A stretch of DNA of 64,000 nucleotides from Spongiibacter sp. IMCC21906 (GCF_001010805.1 NZ_CP011477.1:1875001-1939000), one strand, 5' to 3'. Positions 17,384-25,268 are shown, counted from the stretch's first letter. Program-made: numbers and translations. The notes: a model not told the origin generated them from the sequence alone.

Positions 17384-17412
17384 AGTCTCGCAGCCCTCAG
17401 GGCTGCGAGACT
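17384..17412 (+). terminator. Hairpin terminator after fliC
   Basis: A perfect 13-bp stem (17384-17396 with 17400-17412) and a 3-nt loop (TCA) begin 10 bp after the fliC stop. There is no T-run after the stem, so it may act as an mRNA-stabilising hairpin or an inefficient terminator. Confidence 0.75.
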
Positions 17413-17479
17413 GATTAGCTTCAACAAACTGTTTTGAAACTGGCGGTAGGGGCTTATAGCTCTTACCGCTGTTTGCGTA

Positions 17480-17505
17480 TGTCGGTAGCTAAAACCATAC
17501 CGACA
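17480..17505. repeat. Inverted repeat before flaG
   Basis: TGTCGGTA at 17480-17487 pairs perfectly with TACCGACA at 17498-17505 across a 10-nt loop. It ends immediately before the flaG ribosome-binding site AAGGCGG. It could fold in the flaG leader and modulate translation, or be an operator. No sigma-28 match was found in this gap. Confidence 0.45.
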
Positions 17506-17518
17506 AGGCGGTGAAAAA

Positions 17519-17932
17519 ATGAACAGTAATGTCAATATCACAAATACTACAGCCAATACGGTCGGGGTGGCCGCAGCAAAGCATGATCTTATTAAACCGC
17601 AGCAGTTAAGTGCTACCAGCCAGCTTGAATTGCCAAAACAACAGACTAAAAGCGCAGACCATAGTCGAATGGCGCTGGCTTTGCTTGCAGAATTTGGCCG
17701 TGCAGACTCCATTGAAAAAACAGAACAGGCGGTAGCCAAGCTGAATGAATTTCTCAAGGACAGAGAGCGAGAGCTGGAGTTTTCTGTTGATGATGCGACT
17801 GGGCGAACGATTCTTAAGGTAATTCATGCGGAAAGTGGCGAGGTTATTCGTCAGATTCCCCCTGAAGAACTGTTAAATGTAATCCGTACCTTTATCGAAG
17901 GCACTGGAAGCCTCATTGATGAACAAGCTTGA
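17519..17932 (+). CDS. flaG: FlaG-family flagellar protein
   Basis: Encodes 137 aa. The C-terminal half (about residues 65-135) is the FlaG domain: QAVAKLNEFLKDRERELEFS, VDDATGRTILKVIHAESGEV and IRQIPPEELLNVIRTFIEG. The N-terminal half is low-complexity and polar. FlaG proteins influence filament length or assembly; the exact role is not settled. Position between fliC and fliD is the conserved one in polar-flagellated Gammaproteobacteria. AAGGCGG before the ATG supports the start. Confidence 0.92.
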   Translation: MNSNVNITNTTANTVGVAAAKHDLIKPQQLSATSQLELPKQQTKSADHSRMALALLAEFGRADSIEKTEQAVAKLNEFLKDRERELEFSVDDATGRTILKVIHAESGEVIRQIPPEELLNVIRTFIEGTGSLIDEQA

Positions 17933-18049
17933 TTGGAAATATGTTATCCCTACATGGATGACTCAGTGTGGGAGTACGGGTTTTTACGAAATGTAAATAT
18001 TGCTGCTAAGCAGTACTGTTTGAAAGAGTTGTAAATTTCTGGAGACATC

Positions 18050-19447
18050 ATGGCATCATTAACCGCGTCAGGTATTGGCTCTGGGCTAGACATCAACAGT
18101 ATTGTTTCTCAGTTGGTTTCTGCCGAGCGAGCGCCACAGCAAAACCGCCTGGATGCCAAGGAAGCGCTGATTCAGGCAAGGATGTCAGCCTACGGTACTT
18201 TAAAATCTGCGCTCACTGAATTTCAAGGTAGTCTGGCGACGCTTAAAGAGAGTGAGACCTTTGCCAAACGCAGCGCGACGGTGTCGGATTCTAGTGTGTT
18301 TACTGCCAGTGCCGATTCCAGTGCTGTACCAGGAAATTACGCTGTATCGGTGGAGCAGTTAGCTAGCCGCCACAAAATTGCTACTCAAGCTTATGCCAAT
18401 GCTGATTCTGTTGTGGGAACCGGCAACGTAGAGATAGCAGCCAATGGCCAGTCTTTCTCTGTGGCTGTTGTATCAGGAGAAGATTCATTATCGGCAATCC
18501 GCGATGCGATCAATAACAGCGAAGATAATTTTGGCGTAACTGCCAGTATTGTTAATGGCGAGGATGGTAGTCATCTGGTGCTTAGCGCCGATAAAACAGG
18601 CTTAGAAAACCAGCTTACTGTGACAGCTTTTCCTGATGCCTTAGATACTGGTGATCTGAGCCAACTGGCTTTCGATCCTCAGTCTTTAACTAGCCCAATG
18701 ACAGAAAAAGCGGCGGCGACAGATACTATTGTCATTGTTGATGGTTTCACACAAACCAGCGCCAACGATCAAATTACCGGCATGATTCAAGGTATTACCC
18801 TTAATCTTAATGAAGCTAAACCGGGCGAAAAAATTGACCTGGTGGTAAGCAAAGATGTCAGTAGTGTACGTAAAGCGATAGAAAGCTTTGTGGAAAACTA
18901 CAATACCTTGATCTCTACTGTTAAAGACCTCACTGCCTATGACCCTGAAGCAAACACAGCAGGCTTACTTCAGGGTGATACCACCACCCGAAATATAGCT
19001 AATCGTCTGCGCCAAGAAATTAGCGCGGTAACCGTTGGTGCAGATTCAGAGGTAGATAGCTTGGCGGAGCTGGGTATCACCACTACGGATAATGGCAGCT
19101 TAGAAATTGACCCGGGCAAGCTAAACCAAATTTTAGATACAGACTTTGACAGCGTTCCAAGTATTTTTGCGGGTGACAGTGGTTATGCAACACGCCTTGA
19201 TGGCTTGGTAGCTAACTTAACAGAAAATAATGGTCTGCTATCGACCCGTACTGGTGGCCTTGAGAGTCAAATTGAAAGAATTGGCGATCAGCGTGATGCA
19301 TTAGAGCGGCGTATAGCGACCATTGAAGCTCGTTATACGGCTCAGTTCTCGGCCTTGGATAGCCTGATTGGTCAGTTGAGCAGTACGGGTGAATTTTTGA
19401 CCCAGCAGCTAGCTAATTTGCCAGGTATCACGCAAAAGAATTCGTAA
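18050..19447 (+). CDS. fliD: Flagellar filament cap protein FliD (HAP2)
   Basis: Encodes 465 aa, the usual length. FliD caps the growing filament and inserts flagellin subunits. N-terminal domain: ASGIGSGLDINSIVSQLVSA, then ERAPQQNRLDAKEALIQAR. C-terminal domain: VENYNTLISTVKDLTAYDP, LAELGITTTDNGSLEIDPGK and the terminal coiled-coil around RIATIEARYTAQFSALDSLI. CTGGAGA lies 6-7 bp before the ATG. Placed 117 bp after flaG; no sigma-28 or sigma-54 consensus is convincing in that gap, so it may be read from upstream. Confidence 0.96.
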   Translation: MASLTASGIGSGLDINSIVSQLVSAERAPQQNRLDAKEALIQARMSAYGTLKSALTEFQGSLATLKESETFAKRSATVSDSSVFTASADSSAVPGNYAVSVEQLASRHKIATQAYANADSVVGTGNVEIAANGQSFSVAVVSGEDSLSAIRDAINNSEDNFGVTASIVNGEDGSHLVLSADKTGLENQLTVTAFPDALDTGDLSQLAFDPQSLTSPMTEKAAATDTIVIVDGFTQTSANDQITGMIQGITLNLNEAKPGEKIDLVVSKDVSSVRKAIESFVENYNTLISTVKDLTAYDPEANTAGLLQGDTTTRNIANRLRQEISAVTVGADSEVDSLAELGITTTDNGSLEIDPGKLNQILDTDFDSVPSIFAGDSGYATRLDGLVANLTENNGLLSTRTGGLESQIERIGDQRDALERRIATIEARYTAQFSALDSLIGQLSSTGEFLTQQLANLPGITQKNS

Positions 19448-19599
19448 TCAGGTCTAGTGCCGAGATTATCGTGTTATGTCGTGTGATTATTGAATTACCT
19501 TACGGTATCGCCAGTAAGTTTTTGGATGTCAGATCATTTATTTTCAATCATGCTTTTTTCAACATGTGGCATCCGTAAAAGTACGGGGTTAATTTGGGG

Positions 19600-19626
19600 T
19601 AAAGAAGCCAGCAAGTTTGCCGATAC
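19600..19626 (+). promoter_or_regulatory. Sigma-28 (FliA) promoter of fliS
   Basis: TAAA at 19600-19603, exactly 15 bp, then GCCGATAC at 19619-19626: seven of eight bases of the -10 consensus and the full -35 core. The fliS ATG is 34 bp downstream. Together with the fliC site it shows that late filament genes here use FliA. Confidence 0.85.
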
Positions 19627-19659
19627 GCTATATAACATGGGTAAACACGAGGCACTAAA

Positions 19660-20085
19660 ATGACTTACTCTGCAGGCATGGCCAGTCGAGCGTACAACAG
19701 TATTGGAGCACAGACCCAAGTAGCCGGGGCGAGCCCGCATCGTTTGATTCAATTACTGATGGAGGGGGCTCTTGATCGTCTTGCTACCGCTAAAGGTCAA
19801 ATTCAGCGCAGTGAAACGGTTAATAAAGCGTCGACTATTGGTAAAGTAATTTCTATTATTGATGGCTTGCGCGTTAGTTTAGACCACGATGTTGATACTG
19901 AAATGAGCGAAAATCTTGAAAATTTGTATGACTATATGAACCGTCGATTATTAATCTCAAATATTAACAATGATGTGCTTGCGCTGGATGAGGTCACGTC
20001 GTTACTAAAAGAATTGAAAGAAGCTTGGGATGCTATCCCTGACGCTACTCACTTTATGGGCGAGTCTGATACTGCTGCGGTTTAA
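19660..20085 (+). CDS. fliS: Flagellin export chaperone FliS
   Basis: Encodes 141 aa. FliS binds the flagellin C-terminus in the cytoplasm and prevents early polymerisation. Family signatures: AYNSIGAQTQVAGASPHRLI and QLLMEGALDRLATAKGQI, then IDGLRVSLDHD, ENLENLYDYMNRRLL and a helical C-terminus with LKELKEAWDAI. Its own sigma-28 promoter lies 34 bp upstream. The stop codon overlaps the ribosome-binding site of the next gene, so the two are translationally linked. Confidence 0.95.
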   Translation: MTYSAGMASRAYNSIGAQTQVAGASPHRLIQLLMEGALDRLATAKGQIQRSETVNKASTIGKVISIIDGLRVSLDHDVDTEMSENLENLYDYMNRRLLISNINNDVLALDEVTSLLKELKEAWDAIPDATHFMGESDTAAV

Positions 20086-20095
20086 GGAGGTCATC

Positions 20096-20443
20096 GTGTC
20101 GATTATGAACTTTAGATATCAAGATGTGATGAGCCCAAGACAACGTGAGCTGAAGTCACTGCTTGACCTTAGTGAACAAGTATTGAGCTTTGCAGAGCTG
20201 GGCGATTGGGGGTCTGCAGTCAAACTGCAGCGGCATCGCCGGGCGAGTATGGAAGAGTTTTTTGCACAGGGTTGTTCAGCTGGTGAGAGTGAACAAGTGG
20301 CGTCAGTAATCAAGTATATTTTGGATATTGATCAGCAGGTCTCCGATGTGTTGTACGGCTATAGGAATAAGCTCGTGCAGGAGTCAGGCCTGGCCTCCAG
20401 AAATATTCGCCAGCTGGATAACTATATTTCTAATAGCTTGTAA
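20096..20443 (+). CDS. FliT-like small flagellar protein
   Basis: Encodes 115 aa from a GTG at 20096. This start is chosen because AAGGAGG (20084-20090) lies 5 bp upstream; an ATG at 20105 is too far from it. The protein is short, helical and charged (REERELKSLLDLSEQVLSF-like pattern: RQRELKSLLDLSEQVLSFAE, then AVKLQRHRRASMEEFFAQG). Size, position right after fliS and helical pattern fit FliT-type export chaperones, which hold FliD; sequence identity to FliT is too weak to be sure, so no symbol is given. Confidence 0.75.
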   Translation: MSIMNFRYQDVMSPRQRELKSLLDLSEQVLSFAELGDWGSAVKLQRHRRASMEEFFAQGCSAGESEQVASVIKYILDIDQQVSDVLYGYRNKLVQESGLASRNIRQLDNYISNSL

Positions 20444-20462
20444 CCCAGCTACTTAATAATAT

Positions 20463-20487
20463 TTTTGTACGATAACTTTGTACAAAA
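20463..20487. terminator. Palindrome after fliT-like gene
   Basis: TTTTGTAC (20463-20470) and GTACAAAA (20480-20487) form an 8-bp stem with a 9-nt loop, 20 bp after the stop. The A/T-rich arms mean it could act as a weak terminator, possibly in both directions, or as an operator for the downstream activator gene. The remaining gap up to 20832 holds no ORF and no sigma-28 match. Confidence 0.4.
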
Positions 20488-20832
20488 TTTAATCTTATCA
20501 GTGAAGTTATGAGAGCTCACCGTCAAGGTGGAAAGTCTGATGTGATGTAACGCTAGCACGGTTTTTCGCTAGATAAAGGGTATTAGCGCATTAGTTTTGC
20601 TTGCTTGAGTCTTTCGTCTACGTGGAAGCGCTTATTTGCTGATGGTGTTGGTGTTGGCACACTTCCTAAAGGGTTTGTTAACACCTTTGGCAACGCCGAT
20701 TTAAAAAAACAATAATTAGCGTTAAGAAGTTCTACGTATATAGAGATCTTCCTGCTCTGTTTAGTATGAGTGTTAAAACCTGCAAACGCTGTGATGAATC
20801 TTCTGGATCAACGCTGAAGACTGAATTCGCTT
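20488..20832. other. Long leader region before the fleQ-like gene, no gene seen
   Basis: About 345 bp without a coding sequence on either strand. It contains a short TGGTGT direct repeat near 20641-20656 and a GCCGATTT near 20695 that lacks a TAAA box at 15 bp, so it is not called a sigma-28 promoter. The sequence does not show a recognisable remnant of the missing FleQ N-terminal domain when read by eye. Confidence 0.4.
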
Positions 20833-21957
20833 ATGGGATATTGTTTAGGTGGCGATGGAGTGGTAACGAATCCGATGCAGAAAAAACTTCAGAATTCATT
20901 CTCGCAATCTAGTGGCTTGGTCTCTAACGCTATGAAGAACTTGGATCGTTTGGTCAAGCAAGTTGCCGAGTTTGATACGCTAGTTTTAATTCGCGGTGAG
21001 TCTGGTGCTGGTAAAGAAGTGATTGCTCGCCGGGTTCACGAATACTCTCCACGAGCAGGCAAGCCATTTATTCCCGTTAACTGTGGTGCCATTCCCGCTG
21101 ACTTATTAGAAAGTGAGCTTTTTGGCCATGAAAAAGGGGCCTTTACCGGTGCGGTAGCCACTCGGAAAGGCCGTTTTGAAATGGCTGAGGGCGGTACACT
21201 GTTTTTGGACGAAATTGGCGATATGAGCTTGCCTATGCAAGTAAAACTGCTGCGAGTGCTTCAAGAAAAGTGTTTTGAACGTGTCGGCAGCAATGTAACC
21301 CAGGCATGTAATGTGCGTATTCTGGCAGCCACTCATCGCAATTTAGAAGAAATGGTTACCGAAGGGAGTTTTCGGCAGGACCTGTTTTATCGTTTAGAAG
21401 TTTTTCCAATTGAAGTACCACCCTTACGAGAACACCCAGAAGATGTTGCAGTATTGATGGGCAAGTTCATGGCAAAGCTTGAGGCGAAGGGGATGAGAAC
21501 CCCGCGTTTTTCAAGTTCTGCTATGCGATCACTGCAGCTTTATAGCTGGCCTGGTAATGTCAGGGAGTTGGAAAACCTGATGGAGCGTATGGCCATTACC
21601 CATGCCGAGCAAGTGGTGCGATCCAGTGATCTTCCCAAGCAGTACCGAGTTTTGGATGTTGTAGACCTGGATGATGAAGACGATACCGTTGATGGCGCAG
21701 ATCAAGCGGCACTGCTCAATGCCCTAACCCGTGATCGTGGTGAGGAAGATGAGCTGACTACGCCCCAGGTACATGATGGTCAGCCTGTACTACCGGATTC
21801 GGGTCTTAATTTGAAAAATTATCTTCAAGACTTAGAGCAGTGGTTTATCAGTGAGGCTTTGCGCAAGGAAGATGGGGTGATAACCCGGGCAGCTCAACTG
21901 CTGGGTTTACAACGAACGACCTTAGCGGAAAAAATGAAAAAGCTTGGCATTAGCTGA
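20833..21957 (+). CDS. fleQ: FleQ/FlrA-like sigma-54 activator lacking the N-terminal domain
   Basis: Encodes at most 374 aa, against about 490 for Pseudomonas FleQ. The AAA+ domain is complete: Walker A GESGAGKE, the sigma-54-contact loop GAFTGA, Walker [12 protein letters not shown], the sensor region [14 protein letters not shown] and [11 protein letters not shown]. The C-terminal helix-turn-helix ends [20 protein letters not shown], the FleQ/FlrA form. The N-terminal receiver-like domain is missing, and the 389 bp upstream contain no ORF for it. Start is uncertain: ATG 20833, GTG 20860 (preceded by AGGTGG) or ATG 20875. It should activate RpoN-dependent flagellar genes. Position after fliS/fliT matches fleQ in Pseudomonas. 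Confidence 0.85.
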   Translation: MGYCLGGDGVVTNPMQKKLQNSFSQSSGLVSNAMKNLDRLVKQVAEFDTLVLIRGESGAGKEVIARRVHEYSPRAGKPFIPVNCGAIPADLLESELFGHEKGAFTGAVATRKGRFEMAEGGTLFLDEIGDMSLPMQVKLLRVLQEKCFERVGSNVTQACNVRILAATHRNLEEMVTEGSFRQDLFYRLEVFPIEVPPLREHPEDVAVLMGKFMAKLEAKGMRTPRFSSSAMRSLQLYSWPGNVRELENLMERMAITHAEQVVRSSDLPKQYRVLDVVDLDDEDDTVDGADQAALLNALTRDRGEEDELTTPQVHDGQPVLPDSGLNLKNYLQDLEQWFISEALRKEDGVITRAAQLLGLQRTTLAEKMKKLGIS

Positions 21958-22022
21958 GCTTCTTTATATTGCTCTTGTTTGGTCGTTTTCTATAACGGCT
22001 TCCTCTTTAATATGTAAACGTC

Positions 22023-22319
22023 TTAGAAGGTTTCGTCGGGGGTATAACCGGGGGGAAGCTTATCTTTCAATTTATAGGCAAAGGATAAAACTTCCGCTAC
22101 CGCGATATACAAACCTTGGGGAATTTCCTCATCCAACTCCAGACGCATTAATAAGCTGAGTAATTCGGAGTTCTGGTAAATAGGCACATCATGCTCGGTG
22201 GCCAAGGCCAGTATTTGCTGGGCAATTTCTCCTTGCCCTTTGGCGCTTAACTGGGGAGCACTGACCCCGTCGTAGTGCAGTGATACGGCAAGCTCGCCGC
22301 AGGTAGTTGGTTTTTCCAT
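22023..22319 (-). CDS. FlhB C-terminal-domain-like protein (EscU/YscU/FlhB family, FlhX type)
   Basis: Encodes 98 aa. It resembles only the cytoplasmic tail of FlhB: AVSLHYDGVSAPQLSAKGQG, then IAQQILALATEHDVPIYQN and SELLSLLMRLELDEEIPQGL, ending YIAVAEVLSFAYKL. The self-cleaving NPTH motif of true FlhB is not present and there are no membrane helices. Its ATG overlaps the fliK stop by 1 base, so the two are translated together. Small free-standing FlhB tails (FlhX or FlhB2) are known and can affect the switch of export specificity; here the pairing with the hook-length ruler supports that role (inference). Confidence 0.85.
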   Translation of the reverse strand: MEKPTTCGELAVSLHYDGVSAPQLSAKGQGEIAQQILALATEHDVPIYQNSELLSLLMRLELDEEIPQGLYIAVAEVLSFAYKLKDKLPPGYTPDETF

Positions 22320-23680
22320 CAGGCTGTAACCTTTACAAAACTTAGATTTTGCAAACCTTGCGGTGGTTCACTAGGCAGGCTTCCCAAATTAATTTCCAGC
22401 TCAGGCGCTTCCAGCCCTTGCGCCACCAGTCGATCTATTAGCTCATTGCGGTTACTGGAGAACAAGGCATGGGTGTTGGGGTTGGCGATATTAACGTTCA
22501 GCGTTAAGGCTTCTCCACGCATTTGCAGCTGAGCCCTTATTGCGCCTAGACCGGGCAAATCGACATTTAAAGTGAATTGCCAATGTCGCTCGCTATTTTT
22601 TTTGGCGGGGTCATGTGGGTGGTCTTTATCGGGTTTGGGATGTGGCTGCTCAAAGTTTTGCAAGCGAAGCTGCCAGAGATCGATGCCATCTTTGTCTCTG
22701 ACGGGCAGCTCAATCAATAAGGGGCTGTGTTGTGACTCACGGTTTTGCAGGTGCAGCAATTGATGGGACTCAATTCTGGCCAGGGCACCATTGATGTCCT
22801 GCAATAAGCGGGCAGGGTTTGCTGTTATAGCGAGGCTGTTTACCGCCTGGGCTTGCCGAGGCAGCGATTGTAATGTGCCTGGTAAATCTGGGTTTCCAGT
22901 CGTCACTGGATACGCCTTTGCCAATGGTTGTTGTTCGCCAGAAGAGAACGTTGTTGTCAGCGTGTTACGTGTTGGAGCGGTATAGGTATTGTCGATGCGC
23001 AGCTGCAGGCTAGTTGATGGTAGGGGTTTGTTGAGCAGCTGCTGGCCAGGTTTAAGATCGTTATTCTCAGTGCGTTGAAACAGGACTTTATCCTGTGATG
23101 TAGAAGCGGGTGTTTTGCTGTGTTGCTCCAGCTGGCGGGCAAGTCGTAATAAGGCGGTTTTTAAATCGCCTTGGGCGACATTGCCTGCCAGTAATTGGCT
23201 TTCCAGAAACATCCCGCTATTTTTTAATGCCGCCAGTAATGTTTGGGGGTGGCTGACCTGCTCCCGATCTGGCAGTCGGGATAAAAATTCTTTGGCGGCA
23301 TCGTTTACCGGGCTTGTAGAGTTACTTTGGGCTAAGGTCACTAAACTGGCCAGTGCTTGAGTTATAGGGCGCTGCTTTGGCATCGCGATACCCAGCTGCT
23401 GGGTAATGGCAGTTTGAGCGGGGGGCAGCACCTTCATGCGTATTCTATGCTGGGCATCCCGGCCATGAAATTGCAGCGTTAGTTGTTCACCATTGCGCAG
23501 GGCGGTTTGGCTTTCTGCCATTAAACGCAAATTACCGGAGGCGAGTTCATAAAGATGGTTGGCCCGTTGGCTTAGTACGGTTGCGATTAATACTTTATCC
23601 GTGGGGATGATAGGCGCAGGACCAGCTGGCCGATTAAAGGCAGCTGGTTGGGTCTGGCTTGTTGGGTTGATAATCACCAT
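22319..23680 (-). CDS. fliK: Flagellar hook-length control protein FliK
   Basis: Encodes 453 aa from the ATG at 23680; a TTG directly before it (23683) is possible. GGAG lies about 10 bp upstream. Long proline/glutamine-rich N-terminal and middle regions of low complexity are followed by the compact FliK C-terminal domain, about residues 330-430: WQFTLNVDLPGLGAIRAQLQ, MRGEALTLNVNIANPNTHAL and the helix ELIDRLVAQGLEAPELEINL. FliK measures the hook and signals FlhB. It forms an operon with the FlhB-tail gene, separate from the flgE-L operon. Confidence 0.87.
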   Translation of the reverse strand: MVIINPTSQTQPAAFNRPAGPAPIIPTDKVLIATVLSQRANHLYELASGNLRLMAESQTALRNGEQLTLQFHGRDAQHRIRMKVLPPAQTAITQQLGIAMPKQRPITQALASLVTLAQSNSTSPVNDAAKEFLSRLPDREQVSHPQTLLAALKNSGMFLESQLLAGNVAQGDLKTALLRLARQLEQHSKTPASTSQDKVLFQRTENNDLKPGQQLLNKPLPSTSLQLRIDNTYTAPTRNTLTTTFSSGEQQPLAKAYPVTTGNPDLPGTLQSLPRQAQAVNSLAITANPARLLQDINGALARIESHQLLHLQNRESQHSPLLIELPVRDKDGIDLWQLRLQNFEQPHPKPDKDHPHDPAKKNSERHWQFTLNVDLPGLGAIRAQLQMRGEALTLNVNIANPNTHALFSSNRNELIDRLVAQGLEAPELEINLGSLPSEPPQGLQNLSFVKVTA

Positions 23681-23859
23681 CAATATAACGCTCCGGTTCC
23701 TTAATCTTATATCGGCATTGGCGACTCAATCTTTAGCTATAGTGAGAATTGCGATATTGTGCTTGGATAGCGGGTGTGTAAAAAAGGGTCAGTTAAATCA
23801 AGGTTTTGGGGATTTTTTGACCGCTTAGAAATTTTTATGAGATTTTCATAGCTGTAGCG

Positions 23860-23888
23860 TTGACAGCATCCGGCACCTTCAATATAGT
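23860..23888 (+). promoter_or_regulatory. Sigma-70 promoter of tRNA-Arg
   Basis: TTGACA at 23860-23865, a 17-bp spacer and TATAGT at 23883-23888, followed by a GC-rich discriminator (CGCCCCC) that is usual for stable-RNA promoters. The tRNA begins 14 bp downstream of the -10. Confidence 0.88.
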
Positions 23889-23901
23889 ACGCCCCCTCGA
23901 C

Positions 23902-23978
23902 GCGCTCGTAGCTCAGCTGGATAGAGTACCTGGCTACGAACCAGGCGGTCGGAGGTTCGAATCCTCCCGAGCGCGCCA
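23902..23978 (+). tRNA. tRNA-Arg (anticodon ACG)
   Basis: 77 nt with encoded CCA. The acceptor stem GCGCTCG (23902-23908) pairs with CGAGCGC (23968-23974), followed by G and CCA. The D-arm AGCTCAGCTGGATAGAG, anticodon loop CTACGAA within CCTGG/CCAGG-type stem and T-loop GTTCGAATC are all standard. The ACG anticodon is read as ICG after deamination and decodes CGU/CGC/CGA. Single isolated tRNA gene with its own promoter and terminator. No integrase or duplicated 3' end was seen nearby, so there is no sign of an integrated element. Confidence 0.97.
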
Positions 23979-24001
23979 TTATTAAGCTGTTCATCAGCAT
24001 A

Positions 24002-24031
24002 AAAAAACCCAGCCTTGGTGCTGGGTTTTTT
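24002..24031 (+). terminator. Rho-independent terminator after tRNA-Arg
   Basis: CCCAGC (24008-24013) and GCTGGG (24020-24025) form a 6-bp GC stem extended by A/T pairs on the outside, with a 6-nt loop and a run of six T at 24026-24031. Confidence 0.92.
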
Positions 24032-24148
24032 ATGCCTGAAATTCCCCTGTGACATTCGATAATAACCGTTTCAATGAAGGCTAAATTTTCCCTCTAGCTA
24101 CCATCGCTGTGCCCCGTTAATGATGAAGAGCTCATGATGAAGCGCCGA

Positions 24149-24187
24149 CCAACCTGGCTAATGCCACAGAATCATTAGCCAGGTTGG
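24149..24187. repeat. 15-bp-stem hairpin at the end of the Fur-controlled operon
   Basis: A perfect 15-bp stem (24149-24163 with 24173-24187) and a 9-nt loop overlaps the last codons and stop of the small membrane-protein gene at 24158. On the minus strand it would end the transcript, but no T-run follows. It probably stabilises or ends the mRNA. Confidence 0.6.
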
Positions 24188-24421
24188 CACTGTGGCGGAA
24201 AGGATAAACAGCACGCCATGTAATAAAAACGATTGGCGCGGGGTAACGGACCAAAACAAGGCGACCAGAGAGGTAATTGCGCCGATATGAAAGACGGTTA
24301 GGTCGCGCTCTGTGTTATCCAGTGGTAGGCGCAAGCTGAGTTCAGCGGTGGCGATAATGGTCGCATAGACGGCCATGCTGGCAATACTGCCGCGCAATAT
24401 CAGTTTATAGGACATGAACAC
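24158..24421 (-). CDS. Small membrane protein, iron-regulated operon (DUF3649-like?)
   Basis: Encodes 87 aa (85 if the ATG at 24415, MSYKLI, is used). Three hydrophobic segments are visible: GSIASMAVYATIIATAEL, VFHIGAITSLVALFWSV and FLLHGVLFILSATVPTWLMI. The pattern RGSIAS..YA..ATAELSLRLPL and the later LFWSV fits small inner-membrane proteins that sit near TonB systems in iron regulons (DUF3649 type); the match is by eye and uncertain. Its first base coincides with the last base of the gene upstream (24421), so both share one message controlled by the Fur box at 25010. Confidence 0.6.
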   Translation of the reverse strand: MFMSYKLILRGSIASMAVYATIIATAELSLRLPLDNTERDLTVFHIGAITSLVALFWSVTPRQSFLLHGVLFILSATVPTWLMILWH

Positions 24422-24948
24422 TAATGCAGCGTTTGCGACGTGGACGCTACGCTGGCACTTCGGTAGATATGAAGTCGTGGGTAGAGCGCGGCAGTATTGG
24501 CTCGGGATAAATGCAGTCCTGCGTCCAGCATGGCCTGGCTGAGGTTGCGGAGTAAGGTGACCACTAATTGTTGATTGCTTTCCGACAGTCGCTCTGCAAG
24601 GGCGAGGTTCAGTCTTGTCTCGTTGTCATGTTGAGCGAGAGTGACGCAGGCAAGCAGCCAGTGCTCGTCCGGGCTCGCAACAGGACAGGCGTAATATTTC
24701 ACCATGGGCGCGGGCCTGCTCGCTGTAAATATCACAGCAAGCAAGGTATTGAAATGTTGTTGGGCTGACGAACTCAAACCGACGGCGGCGAAGCCACTGC
24801 GCCAGTCGGGCGCTGACTCTGTTCGAGCGTCGTGGCAGTGTTCCTGGGCCCACAGCCGAATACAGATCACAAGAAAGTTGTCGGTTGACGGCAGTTCGCG
24901 CAGCGGTCTACCGGCTGTTTCGGCGTCAAAATTGGGATGTAAGCTCAT
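24421..24948 (-). CDS. Hypothetical protein, first gene of a Fur-controlled operon
   Basis: Encodes 175 aa from the ATG at 24948, which has TTGGAGA about 7 bp upstream; an upstream in-frame codon at 24981 lacks such a site. I do not recognise the family. It has no signal peptide or membrane helix and looks globular and soluble: LVICIRLWAQEHCHDA, then WRSGFAAVGLSSSAQQHFN, and a helical C-terminal half with LNLALAERLSESNQQLVVTL. A Fur box lies 62 bp upstream and a small membrane protein follows directly. A role in iron homeostasis is suggested only by the Fur site and the nearby FecIR-receptor genes. Confidence 0.65.
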   Translation of the reverse strand: MSLHPNFDAETAGRPLRELPSTDNFLVICIRLWAQEHCHDARTESAPDWRSGFAAVGLSSSAQQHFNTLLAVIFTASRPAPMVKYYACPVASPDEHWLLACVTLAQHDNETRLNLALAERLSESNQQLVVTLLRNLSQAMLDAGLHLSRANTAALYPRLHIYRSASVASTSQTLH

Positions 24949-25009
24949 TGGGTTCTCCAATCTTTTTTTGTTCAATCCCAAAATACGCTGCTTTTAAATT
25001 TGATGCAAA

Positions 25010-25024
25010 TGATAATTACTATCA
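25010..25024. promoter_or_regulatory. Fur box before the 24948 operon
   Basis: TGATAATTACTATCA matches the 7-1-7 Fur core TGATAAT-N-ATTATCA at 13 of 14 defined positions. It lies 62 bp upstream of the minus-strand start at 24948. Outside this site the 24949-25329 gap holds no gene on either strand that I would support. Confidence 0.8.
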
Positions 25025-25268
25025 TCTTTTGGGTGAGGTTAATAATCTTCTATTTACTGCGACAGGGAGCAGTTTTCCCTCCTTAAAATCGCCATGATGT
25101 GTGTAAGGATGAAGGGGCTGGTACTTAGCTTGTGGGCACTTTAAATTACTGGTTTGGCAATCTTGTGGAGACGAGTTGTGTGAGCAATCCCGCCATAAAG
25201 GATGATTGTGCTGGCGTCGGTCCTGTGAACGTAGCTTTATCTGAGTCGCTAATGGCATTGACTTAAGC

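Noticed and set aside
20660-20705. Sigma-28 promoter before the fleQ-like gene
   Set aside because: A GCCGATTT is present but the only TAAA upstream is 24 bp away rather than 15, so the spacing is wrong.
20444-20832. Remnant of the missing FleQ N-terminal domain
   Set aside because: No frame of useful length and no receiver-like sequence could be read on either strand, so a frameshifted pseudogene is not supported.
23902-23978. tRNA-Arg as an attachment site of an integrated element
   Set aside because: No integrase gene, no repeat of the tRNA 3' end and ordinary genes on both sides.
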